14,173 nucleotides of DNA, taken from Eubacteriales bacterium (lineage in GTDB: Bacteria; Bacillota; Clostridia; Oscillospirales; Oscillospiraceae). The translations under genes were made by a program, and so were the position numbers. Shown here in pieces: positions 1-6,871 of the stretch; within the stretch, counting starts at the first letter, position 1, and the number at the start of each line of letters is the position of its first letter. Where the stretch lies: NCBI GenBank assembly GCA_030528965.1, contig JAUMXS010000020.1, positions 1 to 14,173 of the forward strand, read 5' to 3'. Below the pieces are notes generated by a model that saw nothing but the letters and a program-made list of their open reading frames with translations, did not search any database and was not told the origin of the DNA.

Positions 1-34
1 AAGCCCGGAGAGAGATTTTCTCCGGGCTTTTGTT
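1..34. terminator. Intrinsic terminator hairpin downstream of spoVAC
   Basis: An 11-bp perfect inverted repeat (AAGCCCGGAGA at 1-11 and TCTCCGGGCTT at 19-29) has a 7-nt loop and is followed on the plus strand by a T-rich tail at 28-34. It lies 37 nt beyond the spoVAC stop, so it probably ends spoVAC transcription. It may also serve a plus-strand gene that ends before the window. The minus-strand tail falls outside the window, so direction is not settled. Confidence 0.75.
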
Positions 35-70
35 ATTGGAGTTTTGGAATGATCGATCTGCGGGAGCGGT

Positions 71-517
71 CTACACAAAGCTTTTCAGAAGGATCAGAAT
101 GATGCCGTAGATGACGCTGGCGCTGATACCGTAGACAAGCACGGGTCCTGCGATCACGAACATTTTTGCCGATGTGCCGGTGATGTATCCTTCCGTTTTG
201 AACTCCAGAGCTGGCGACACGACGGAATTGGCAAAGCCGGTGATAGGCACGAGTGTTCCGGCTCCCGCGAATTTTGCTGCGTCATCATAGACGCCGAGTC
301 CGGTGAGGAAAGCACCCAAAAACACCAGAGTAATGGATACCGCCGTGGCGGCATCCTCTTTCGGGAGTCCCTGCTTCTGGTAAAACATCAGCAGTCCCTG
401 TCCTATGCAGCATATGCCGCCGCCCACGACGAAGGCTCGGAACAGATCCCCGGCCAGGGGAGATTTTGGGGACTTTTTCTTCAGGTATTCGTTGTATTCT
501 TCCTTGGTCATTTTCAA
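71..517 (-). CDS. spoVAC: Stage V sporulation protein AC
   Basis: This is a 148-residue membrane protein of the SpoVA family. In spore formers, SpoVA proteins form the inner-membrane channel that moves Ca-dipicolinic acid into the forespore and out again at germination. A short basic N-terminus (about 1-20) is followed by hydrophobic segments near 27-46, 57-77, 84-103 and 117-146; length and the Gly-rich central segment ending PITGFANSVVSPA fit SpoVAC. The chosen start is TTG at 517: the AGGAGG at 532-527 is 9 nt away, against 15 nt for the next in-frame ATG at 511. spoVAD and spoVAE normally follow spoVAC, but here a hairpin comes right after the stop. The gene lies behind a flavoprotein gene whose terminator overlaps this start region. 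Expression late in the forespore is expected from the family. Confidence 0.93.
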   Translation of the reverse strand: MKMTKEEYNEYLKKKSPKSPLAGDLFRAFVVGGGICCIGQGLLMFYQKQGLPKEDAATAVSITLVFLGAFLTGLGVYDDAAKFAGAGTLVPITGFANSVVSPALEFKTEGYITGTSAKMFVIAGPVLVYGISASVIYGIILILLKSFV

Positions 518-562
518 AACAAAACACCTCCTGCCGGGATATTCTTCCCTGGCAGGAGGTGT
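514..562 (-). terminator. Terminator overlapping the spoVAC ribosome binding site and start
   Basis: A perfect 12-bp inverted repeat (551-562 with 524-535) has a partly complementary GGGA/TCCC loop. Read on the minus strand it is followed by the U-rich tract TTTTGTTTTG (524-515), as in an intrinsic terminator for the dehydrogenase gene ending at 587. The 3' arm contains the spoVAC Shine-Dalgarno sequence (AGGAGG, 532-527), and the U tract contains its TTG start (517-515). Readthrough mRNA would therefore have its ribosome binding site paired. Confidence 0.8.
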
Positions 563-591
563 ATTATGTGTATGTGCGAAAGGGCGTCAGC
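562..591 (-). promoter_or_regulatory. Possible sigma-G-type promoter of spoVAC
   Basis: CATAATA at 568-562 fully fits the sigma-G -10 pattern CATnnTA. With an 18-nt spacer the -35 position reads GCTGA, only 3 of 5 for GnATR. A start about 7 nt downstream would begin inside the 5' arm of the 524-562 hairpin and leave the spoVAC ribosome binding site unpaired. The -10 match is seen; the sigma assignment is inference. Confidence 0.35.
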
Positions 592-1987
592 CCTCAGCGG
601 CCAGTTCCCGACCCATGAGTACGCCCATGACGGATGCCATCATGAGCCCGCGTGTCCAGCCGGAGGAGTCGCCCAGACAGTGCAGGTTGGCGACACTGCT
701 CCGGAAATGCTCATCCATCCGGACACGATTGGAGTAGAATTTCAGTTCCGGGGAGTACAGGAGCGTCTCGTGTGAGGCAAAACCGGGCACGACCTGATCG
801 ACGGCCTGGATGAAATTGATGATATTCAGCATGGAGCGGTAAGGCATGGCGGCGGTTATGTCACCGGCGACAGCATCCGGCAGGGTGGGCCTGACATTTG
901 ACTGAGACAGCTCCTTTGGCCAGGTGCGTTTTCCGTCCAGAATATCCCCGTAGCGCTGGACGAGAATTTGCCCGTTGGCGAGCATGTTGGTAAGCTCACC
1001 GACTTTCTGCGCATAGGCGATGGGCTGATTGAAGGGCGTGCTGAAGTTATGGGAGCAGAGAATGGCGAGGTTTGTGTTGTTGCTCTTGCGCGCCTTGTAA
1101 CTGTGACCGTTTACGACAGCAAGGTCGTTGTCGTAGTTCTCCTGTGACACAAAACCGCCCGGGTTTTGGCAGAAGGTACGGACCTTGTTTTTGAAGGGAC
1201 TGGGGTACCCGATGAGCTTGGACTCATACAGCACGTCATTGACCGTTTCCATGACCTCGTTGCGGACCTCGACACGGACGCCGATGTCCACGGTGCCGGG
1301 CTGATGGGCGATGCCGTGTTCGGTGCAGAGCCTATCCAGCCAGTCCGCACCGCGGCGGCCGGTGGCCACGACGGTATGGTCGGCAAGGATTTCCCGCTCT
1401 TCTTTTCCGTCGGAGATGAGTACGCCGAAGCAGCGGTTATCCTTGAGGATCAGGTTCAGGCACTCCCAGCCGAAGAGGAGTTCGACCCCACATTTTTCAA
1501 GCTCACGCTCGATGGCGAGATAAATCCCCTGGGCTTTTTCGGTACCCATGTGGCGGATGGGACAATCGACCAGCTTCAAGCCGGCACGAATGGCACGTTT
1601 GCGGATCGCCTTGACGGCTTCGGGATTGCTCACGCCCTCAATATGGGTATCCGCACCAAATTCAAGATAAATCTGATCGGTGTAATCAATGGTTTCCTGC
1701 GCCAGATCCTCGCCGATCAGGGACGGCAGATCGCCGCCGACCTCATAGCTGAGTGAAAGCTTTCCGTCGGAAAAAGCGCCGGCGCCCGAAAAGCCTGTCG
1801 TGATGTGACAGTAGGGCTTGCAGTTCATGCAGCGGCTGGTTTCGTTTTTCGGACAATGCCTCCGCTCGATAGGGCTGCCTTTTTCCACGATAGTAATGTG
1901 CTTTTTGGAACCTTTCCGAATCATTTCCAGTGCGGTGAAGATGCCGGCGGGGCCTGCACCGATAATTACAATGTCAGTTTTCATCAT
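587..1987 (-). CDS. FAD-dependent dehydrogenase, COG2509-type
   Basis: This 466-residue flavoprotein probably oxidises or reduces an unknown substrate in the cytoplasm. The N-terminal Rossmann motif GAGPAG (10-15) is followed by an acidic residue ending strand 2 (E35), as in FAD-binding oxidoreductases. A second contact, ATGRRGADW, lies mid-protein, and a C-terminal GDSSGWTRGL motif fits the closing FAD-binding segment. Residues 45-60 hold a Cys cluster (C45, C53, C56, C60) just before a Gly-rich GFSGAGAFSDGKL segment, which I recall as a hallmark of this uncharacterised family. Two adjacent ATGs (1987 and 1984) both lie within reach of AAGG at 1997-1994; 1987 has the better spacing (6 nt). 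The first 14 nt overlap the end of the upstream hypothetical gene, so translation is probably coupled. A terminator follows at 562-514. Substrate and redox partner are unknown. Confidence 0.85.
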   Translation of the reverse strand: MMKTDIVIIGAGPAGIFTALEMIRKGSKKHITIVEKGSPIERRHCPKNETSRCMNCKPYCHITTGFSGAGAFSDGKLSLSYEVGGDLPSLIGEDLAQETIDYTDQIYLEFGADTHIEGVSNPEAVKAIRKRAIRAGLKLVDCPIRHMGTEKAQGIYLAIERELEKCGVELLFGWECLNLILKDNRCFGVLISDGKEEREILADHTVVATGRRGADWLDRLCTEHGIAHQPGTVDIGVRVEVRNEVMETVNDVLYESKLIGYPSPFKNKVRTFCQNPGGFVSQENYDNDLAVVNGHSYKARKSNNTNLAILCSHNFSTPFNQPIAYAQKVGELTNMLANGQILVQRYGDILDGKRTWPKELSQSNVRPTLPDAVAGDITAAMPYRSMLNIINFIQAVDQVVPGFASHETLLYSPELKFYSNRVRMDEHFRSSVANLHCLGDSSGWTRGLMMASVMGVLMGRELAAEG

Positions 1988-2390
1988 TTTCTACCTTCAG
2001 ATTATTAAGACCGTTTTTTTCAAATTCGGTGATATATTCATCGAAACGTCTGGTCAGTTCGTCCTGATCGTCCGGACTGACCTGATCAAACTCCATATCA
2101 CGGCGGGCCAGTTCCTCAGCCAGAATATCAAAAAAGATGGCGTCTTCATAGTCGGCGATAGCCTCATGGATCCCGCCTTCTTCATAGGCACGGGAGGGAT
2201 AGATATGACCGCGCCAGCGCTGAGCCAGAGCTTTCATCCCGTGGGCCGGGCAGAGAGAGAACAGTTTTTCCTCCAAGAGATCATAGTCCTCAAAACGATC
2301 GTTTTCACGAACGGAATTGAGGATCCAGTTTCCGATGTATACCATGTCCAAGAGGCGGCGAAATTCCTTTTCCGTCAGTTCGATATTCAA
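1974..2390 (-). CDS. Conserved hypothetical acidic protein
   Basis: I do not recognise a named function. From the TTG at 2390 the product is a 138-residue, strongly acidic, soluble and largely helical protein beginning MNIELTEKEF. It has a hydrophobic patch, LLDMVYIGNWILNSV (13-27), and no signal peptide or transmembrane segment. The frame stays open up to 2480, but TTG at 2390 is preferred: AAAGGAG at 2408-2402 lies 11 nt upstream, and the promoter at 2488-2483 predicts transcription starting near 2476, which rules out the upstream GTG at 2480. The 3' end overlaps the flavoprotein start by 14 nt, so it is the first gene of that operon. A GTG at 2402 is another possible start but overlaps the ribosome binding site. 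Confidence 0.75.
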   Translation of the reverse strand: MNIELTEKEFRRLLDMVYIGNWILNSVRENDRFEDYDLLEEKLFSLCPAHGMKALAQRWRGHIYPSRAYEEGGIHEAIADYEDAIFFDILAEELARRDMEFDQVSPDDQDELTRRFDEYITEFEKNGLNNLKVENDEN

Positions 2391-2482
2391 TGCGGCCCCC
2401 ACTCCTTTCGCGTGACAAAAAACTTGGGGCTGCGGTTGGGATCGCAATACAACGGAGTTTTTCCCGTAAGCAGCCTTCACAT

Positions 2483-2511
2483 ATTATAACAGGAGCATCA
2501 GAATAATTCCA
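2483..2511 (-). promoter_or_regulatory. Extended -10 promoter for the hypothetical/FAD operon
   Basis: TGTTATAAT at 2491-2483 is a perfect sigma-A -10 (TATAAT, 2488-2483) with the extended TGn element. The -35 position (TGGAAT at 2511-2506, spacer 17) is weak, as is usual for extended -10 promoters. It faces away from the murI promoter, with the two -35 boxes about 15 nt apart. Confidence 0.6.
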
Positions 2512-2525
2512 CACAAATTTTCCCC

Positions 2526-2554
2526 TTGTAATCAGAGTGCGGTTGTCATATAAT
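2526..2554 (+). promoter_or_regulatory. Sigma-A promoter of the murI operon
   Basis: TTGTAA at 2526-2531 and TATAAT at 2549-2554 are separated by exactly 17 nt: a 4/6 -35 and a 6/6 -10. Transcription would start near 2561, giving about an 80-nt leader before murI. It is divergent from the promoter at 2483-2511. Confidence 0.7.
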
Positions 2555-2639
2555 TTGGTAACTGATGTTGATAAAATGAGCCGGGCTGTGCAAAGTCGAA
2601 ACAAGGCGCGTACGAGAGCCGGTTTGGAGGTATAGGAAT

Positions 2640-3452
2640 ATGGATCACCGTCCGATCGGTGTATTTGATTCGGGATTGGGAGGGCTTTCCGCCCTTCGGA
2701 CTCTGGAAGAGATCCTTCCGAGTGAGAATTTTATTTATTTCGGGGACTCCGGGCGTATGCCTTACGGCGGACGCAGCGAAGAAGAGATCACGGCTTTCAC
2801 GGCACAGATCCTTCGTTTTCTCTGTGAACGAGAGGTCAAGTTGCTGGTAGTAGGCTGCGGAACGATCAGCGCAGTGGCTATGCCGCACCTGGCGGCATCC
2901 TGCCCGGTACCGTTCGTGGACGTGATCACTCCCGCGTCGGAGACAGCCGTCCGCCTGACGAAGAGCGGGCATGTGGGCGTTCTTGCCACGGAGGCCACGG
3001 TGCGCAGCGGCGCATATAAAAAGACGATGCTGGGCCTGAACCCTGCACTTATGATCACCCAGACGCCTGCCCCTCTGCTGGCACCTCTGGTGGAGACGGG
3101 ACATCTGACGATCGATGATCCGGAGCTCCGTTCGGCCGTTGAGGAATCCGTGGCGCCTCTGCGCGAGGCGGGACCGGATACTTTGATTTTGGGATGTACC
3201 CATTATCCCCTGATCGCAGGGCCGATCGGTGCGATGATGGGAGAGGGCGTGCAGCTTGTCAGCAACGGCGGTGAAGCGGCTCACCGGGCATCGGAGATCC
3301 TTGCGGAGAGCGATATGCTGGCTCCGACGGATGCCCGCGGGGAGACCGTGTTCTATACTACCGGCGATGCAGAGGTGTTTTCCGGTACCGCAGCACGCAT
3401 GCTGGGCCGTCCCATCACGGTGCGGACTGTCAATATTGAGGATTTGAAATAG
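2640..3452 (+). CDS. murI: Glutamate racemase
   Basis: This cytoplasmic enzyme interconverts L- and D-glutamate without a cofactor, supplying D-Glu for peptidoglycan. At 270 residues it has normal family length. The N-terminal GVFDSGLGGLS (7-17) carries catalytic-site D10 and S11, PYGG (41-44) is present, and the two catalytic cysteines are C73 (VGCGTIS) and C186 (GCTHYPL, with H188). The first Cys motif differs from the textbook CNTA: it reads CGTI, so the usual substrate-contacting Asn is Gly. I recall similar CGT motifs in clostridial racemases. The start is supported by GGAGG at 2626-2630, 9 nt before the ATG. It heads a plus-strand operon with the YwiB-like gene 5 nt after its stop, then argS. 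Confidence 0.95.
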   Translation: MDHRPIGVFDSGLGGLSALRTLEEILPSENFIYFGDSGRMPYGGRSEEEITAFTAQILRFLCEREVKLLVVGCGTISAVAMPHLAASCPVPFVDVITPASETAVRLTKSGHVGVLATEATVRSGAYKKTMLGLNPALMITQTPAPLLAPLVETGHLTIDDPELRSAVEESVAPLREAGPDTLILGCTHYPLIAGPIGAMMGEGVQLVSNGGEAAHRASEILAESDMLAPTDARGETVFYTTGDAEVFSGTAARMLGRPITVRTVNIEDLK

Positions 3453-3457
3453 ACGAT

Positions 3458-3937
3458 ATGGAGAACTGGTTTTCTGATATGGATATGAATGAAGTAAAAA
3501 AGGAAATTTCCGCAGAAATGAAAGACGTGATCATTTCGATCACCGGAACGCAGCTTCACTCACCGGAAGAGGAAGATTCCATCGAACTTGTCACGACCGG
3601 AAAGTATGAAATCGATGATGACGAGATCAAATTCTCTTATTGGGAGAGCGAATTGACGGGTATGGAGGGGACCCGCACCTCGTTTGCCGTATCGCCCACA
3701 GGGGTGGTCATGCTGCGTGAGGGCTCTCTGAACAGCCAGATGGTGTTTCAGGAAGGCAAAAAACATGTCTTTTTGTATGACACACCTTTTGGAGCGGCGA
3801 CGATGGCGATCAACACGCATCGGATCCAGAACAGCCTGGGAGCGCACGGCGGGGATATAGTAATAGATTATGACGTTGATCTGGATCAGACTCTGCTGGG
3901 CAGAAATCGGTTCAAGATCAATGTCCGCGAGAATTAG
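3458..3937 (+). CDS. DUF1934 / YwiB-like beta-barrel protein
   Basis: A 159-residue protein of the DUF1934 (YwiB) family, predicted calycin-like beta-barrel of unknown role. Alternating beta-strand sequence fills the body, and the family-typical segment VFLYDTPFGAATMAINTHRI lies at 104-123. Its position directly before argS matches the ywiB-argS pair of Bacillus. The start is uncertain: ATG at 3458, 5 nt after the murI stop, lacks a clear ribosome binding site and may rely on coupling. ATG at 3518 would give MKDVIISITG and 139 residues, close to the usual family length, but AAGGA at 3500-3504 is 13 nt away. The acidic first 20 residues may thus be an extension or untranslated. No catalytic residues are apparent. 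Confidence 0.85.
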   Translation: MENWFSDMDMNEVKKEISAEMKDVIISITGTQLHSPEEEDSIELVTTGKYEIDDDEIKFSYWESELTGMEGTRTSFAVSPTGVVMLREGSLNSQMVFQEGKKHVFLYDTPFGAATMAINTHRIQNSLGAHGGDIVIDYDVDLDQTLLGRNRFKINVREN

Positions 3938-3951
3938 GGGGAGAGCAGAAC

Positions 3952-5649
3952 ATGGCAAATCTGATCGAGAAAGCGAAGCGACAAATCGATATGCTGCTGC
4001 AGGAGGCCTATGGCCGAGCTGCGGAAAAGGGCACCCTTCCTGCCGGCGTGGAGCTGAGCGGCATTGTGGAGATCCCGAAGGATACGCGCAACGGCGACTA
4101 TGCGGCGAATCATGCGATGGGCGGTGCCCGTGCTTTCCGCATGCCCCCGCGTAAGATCGCGGAGGCTCTGGCTGCGGAGCTGCAGCTGGAGGACAGCTAT
4201 TTCTCCGCGGCGGAGGTAGCCGGACCCGGATTCATGAATTTTCATCTTGCCGATAAATGGTACGGTGAAGTGTTGGAGGTCGTTGAAGCCGAGGGTGGCG
4301 AATACGGCCGTGCCGACACCCGCACGGGCGAGCGTGTTATGGTGGAGTTTGTTTCCGCCAACCCGACGGGTCCCATGACCATCGGCAACGCGCGCGGCGG
4401 TGTGCTGGGTGATTCCCTTGCTTCCGTTCTTGACCTCGCGGGTGCTGACGTCTGGCGTGAATTCTATGTCAATGATGCGGGAAATCAGGTCGACCTGTTC
4501 GGCCGCAGCATTGAGGCACGCTACCTGCAGCTCGTTTTGGGCGAGGATGCTGTGACGTTCCCCGAGGACGGCTACCACGGTGACGATATCCGTGTGCTTG
4601 CGCAGCTCATCCGTGAGCGTGACGGCGATGCATACATTTCGGTTCCCGAAGAGGAACGTCGGCGTGTCTTTGTGGAGTATGGACTGCCGCACAATATCGC
4701 GCTTATGCGTGAACATCTGGAACGCTACCGCATTGGGTTTGATCAGTGGTTCCTGGAGAGCGACCTGCACAAATCCGGAGCGGTGGAGGAAACGGTTGAT
4801 ATCCTTACAAAGGGCGGCCATACCTATGAGAAAGACGGAGCGCTTTGGCTGCGCAATACCGATTTCGGCGCGGATAAGGACGAAGTGCTGCGCCGTGCGA
4901 ACGGATTCTATACGTACTACGCGGTGGATATTGCCTATCATCGCAACAAATTTGTGGATCGTGGTTTCGACCGTGTCATCGACGTGTGGGGCGCGGATCA
5001 CCATGGACATGCCATTCGTTTTGCCGCATCTATGACGGCTCCGGCGCTGGGGCTGCAGGATAAAAAACTGGACTTTCTGATTATGCAGATGGTCCGTCTG
5101 ACCCGTAACGGAGAGACTGTAAAGGTCTCCAAGCGTACGGGTAAGGCGCTTACCCTGAACGATCTTATGGATGAGATCGGCGTGGATGCCTGCCGCTTCT
5201 TCTTCAATGCGAAGCCGGATACCCATCTGGAATTTGACCTTGACCTTGCCGTCCGTCAGGACAGTGAGAACCCCGTATACTATGTGCAGTACGCGCATGC
5301 GCGTATCTGTTCCCTGCTTTCGCTGCTGGCGGAAGAGGGGCTGGTCGTCCGTTCTGCGAAAGAGATCGATGTTTCTGTCCTGAATACGGAGCAGGAGCGT
5401 GAACTGCTGAAACAGCTCAGCCTGCTGCCCGAGGAAATCCGTTTGGCAGCGCGCGATTATGATCCCAGCCGCATTAACCGCTATGTTATGGAGCTGGCGG
5501 CACGGTTCCATCGGTTCTACAACGCTTGCCACATCCGCGATGCGGAACCTGCGGTGCGCGATGCCCGTCTGGTGCTGAGCGCCGCTGTCCGGCAGGTCAT
5601 TGCCGTCTGTCTGGGGATTATCGGCGTTTCCGCGCCGGAGAAGATGTAA
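3952..5649 (+). CDS. argS: Arginyl-tRNA synthetase
   Basis: This class I synthetase charges tRNA-Arg with arginine using ATP. The 565 residues fit the family: an N-terminal tRNA D-loop-recognition domain (about 1-100), a Rossmann catalytic domain with SANPTGP (135-141) and the HIGH-equivalent TIGN (143-146), FYVNDAGNQ (171-179), WGADHHGH (346-353), KVSKR as the KMSKS loop (391-395), and a helical DALR anticodon-binding domain from about 440. The first His of HIGH is Thr here (codon ACC at 4378-4380). The last position, Asn instead of His, is common in Firmicutes ArgRS. GGGGGAG at 3937-3943 sits 8 nt before the ATG and overlaps the stop of the preceding gene, indicating cotranscription. Otherwise the protein is full length with no frameshift. 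Confidence 0.97.
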   Translation: MANLIEKAKRQIDMLLQEAYGRAAEKGTLPAGVELSGIVEIPKDTRNGDYAANHAMGGARAFRMPPRKIAEALAAELQLEDSYFSAAEVAGPGFMNFHLADKWYGEVLEVVEAEGGEYGRADTRTGERVMVEFVSANPTGPMTIGNARGGVLGDSLASVLDLAGADVWREFYVNDAGNQVDLFGRSIEARYLQLVLGEDAVTFPEDGYHGDDIRVLAQLIRERDGDAYISVPEEERRRVFVEYGLPHNIALMREHLERYRIGFDQWFLESDLHKSGAVEETVDILTKGGHTYEKDGALWLRNTDFGADKDEVLRRANGFYTYYAVDIAYHRNKFVDRGFDRVIDVWGADHHGHAIRFAASMTAPALGLQDKKLDFLIMQMVRLTRNGETVKVSKRTGKALTLNDLMDEIGVDACRFFFNAKPDTHLEFDLDLAVRQDSENPVYYVQYAHARICSLLSLLAEEGLVVRSAKEIDVSVLNTEQERELLKQLSLLPEEIRLAARDYDPSRINRYVMELAARFHRFYNACHIRDAEPAVRDARLVLSAAVRQVIAVCLGIIGVSAPEKM

Positions 5650-5674
5650 ACGGTACGAAAGAAGAGGGAATAGT

Positions 5675-6832
5675 ATGTTCCGGCTTGATAATTTCCGGCG
5701 TCCCGTAATTCTGGACGGTGCCACGGGGACGCGGCTGCAGGTTTTGGGTCTTCCGGCGGGAGTCTGCGCATCGCAGTGGATCCTGCAGAATCCGGAGGCC
5801 ATGAAGACCGTACACGGCTCTTATATCCGGGCGGGTTCCGATGCTGTTTATGCGCCCACGTTCGGTGTCACAAGACCGGAACTCGAGCGCCACGGCGTGA
5901 CGACCGGCGTGCGGGACACGGTCCTTCGGCTGGTGGAGCTTGCACGAGATGGTGCACCGGGATTGGCGATCGGCGGCGATATGTCACCTACCGGTCTGCC
6001 TCTGCCGCCCCTGGGCGAGACGGAGTTTGATGAGCTGGTGGAGATCTTCACCGAGCAGGCTGCCGCACTGGAGGAGGCCTGTGTCGATTTCTTCGTGCTG
6101 GAAACACAGATGGCTCTCTGGGAGACGCGTGCAGCATTTCAGGCGGTGCGGAATGTGTCGAAAAAGCCTGTACTGGTCAGCTTTGCGACCGATACCGGGC
6201 GGAGCCTTTACGGCGGTGACATGGGAGCTCTGCTTCTTATTATGCAGGAGATGGGCGCGTCAGCTTTCGGCATCAACTGCTGCGGCGACATGGCGATTGT
6301 GGAACAGACGCTGCAGTCCCTGCGGCCTCTGGCGCGAATTCCGCTCATCGCCAAGCCAAACGCGGGAAAACCGGTCACGGAAAACGGCCGTGCGGTGTAT
6401 CGGATGGAGCCGGAGACTTTGGCAGAGGCGGGCGTCCGTTTTGCACGGGCCGGGGCTGCCTTCCTCGGCGGCTGCTGCGGAACGGATGATACCCATATCG
6501 CGGCATTGCGCGCAGCTGTCGAAGGCATAGCACCGACCGCTCCTGCGCCGGAACCGGGCGAATACTATGCCTGTGAGTATGGCTATGTTCGATATACGGA
6601 CCAGACGAAGGTGGCGGAGATCGAGATCACAGACGATCTGGAAGATGATGCGGATGACGCCCGTTACGACGGTGCGGAGATGATCTCCCTGACGATGGAG
6701 AATGAAGAAGATGCGGAGCTGGTTTTGGAAAGTCAGACTGCGCTGAAGCTTCCGCTTTGTGTCCGTTTTGCCGACAGGGATCTGCAGACGCGGTTCCTGC
6801 GTGAATATGCGGGTTTTCCGAAAATACTATAA
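5675..6832 (+). CDS. Homocysteine S-methyltransferase-family protein with extra C-terminal domain
   Basis: A 385-residue protein whose first ~285 residues match the zinc-dependent homocysteine-binding module of MetH/MmuM-type methyltransferases. Visible motifs are ILDGATGTRLQ (12-22), APTFG (60-64), GGDMSPTG (100-107), and the three zinc cysteines C202 (GINC) and C267/C268 (GGCCGT). It would transfer a methyl group to homocysteine; the donor is unknown because no complete pterin- or cobalamin-binding domain is present. Residues ~290-385 form an acidic alpha/beta tail that I do not recognise. The frame is open back to 5600, but ATG 5675 is preferred: AGAGGGA at 5663-5669 is 5 nt upstream, and earlier starts would overlap argS. 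The 25-nt gap from argS suggests the same operon, of which this is the last gene. Confidence 0.88.
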   Translation: MFRLDNFRRPVILDGATGTRLQVLGLPAGVCASQWILQNPEAMKTVHGSYIRAGSDAVYAPTFGVTRPELERHGVTTGVRDTVLRLVELARDGAPGLAIGGDMSPTGLPLPPLGETEFDELVEIFTEQAAALEEACVDFFVLETQMALWETRAAFQAVRNVSKKPVLVSFATDTGRSLYGGDMGALLLIMQEMGASAFGINCCGDMAIVEQTLQSLRPLARIPLIAKPNAGKPVTENGRAVYRMEPETLAEAGVRFARAGAAFLGGCCGTDDTHIAALRAAVEGIAPTAPAPEPGEYYACEYGYVRYTDQTKVAEIEITDDLEDDADDARYDGAEMISLTMENEEDAELVLESQTALKLPLCVRFADRDLQTRFLREYAGFPKIL

Positions 6833-6871
6833 AGGTCAAAGGGGCGACCCGAGACCTGTTTCGTCGTCATA

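Noticed and set aside
3938..3951. T-box leader for argS
   Set aside because: argS follows the preceding gene by 14 nt and there is no T-box sequence or room for one.
5600..5674. Earlier start for the homocysteine methyltransferase gene
   Set aside because: It would overlap argS by 50 nt, lacks a ribosome binding site, and adds a basic stretch absent from the family; ATG 5675 has AGAGGGA ahead.
3934..5802. A 622-codon open frame on the minus strand
   Set aside because: It is fully antisense to argS, which has clear synthetase motifs; the product is low-complexity, Arg/His-rich and unlike any family. It reflects codon bias on the coding strand.
6833..6857. Terminator between the convergent methyltransferase and spmB genes
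   Set aside because: AGGTC/GACCT with an inner GGG/CCC gives only a short interrupted stem and a weak GTTT tail; not convincing for either strand.
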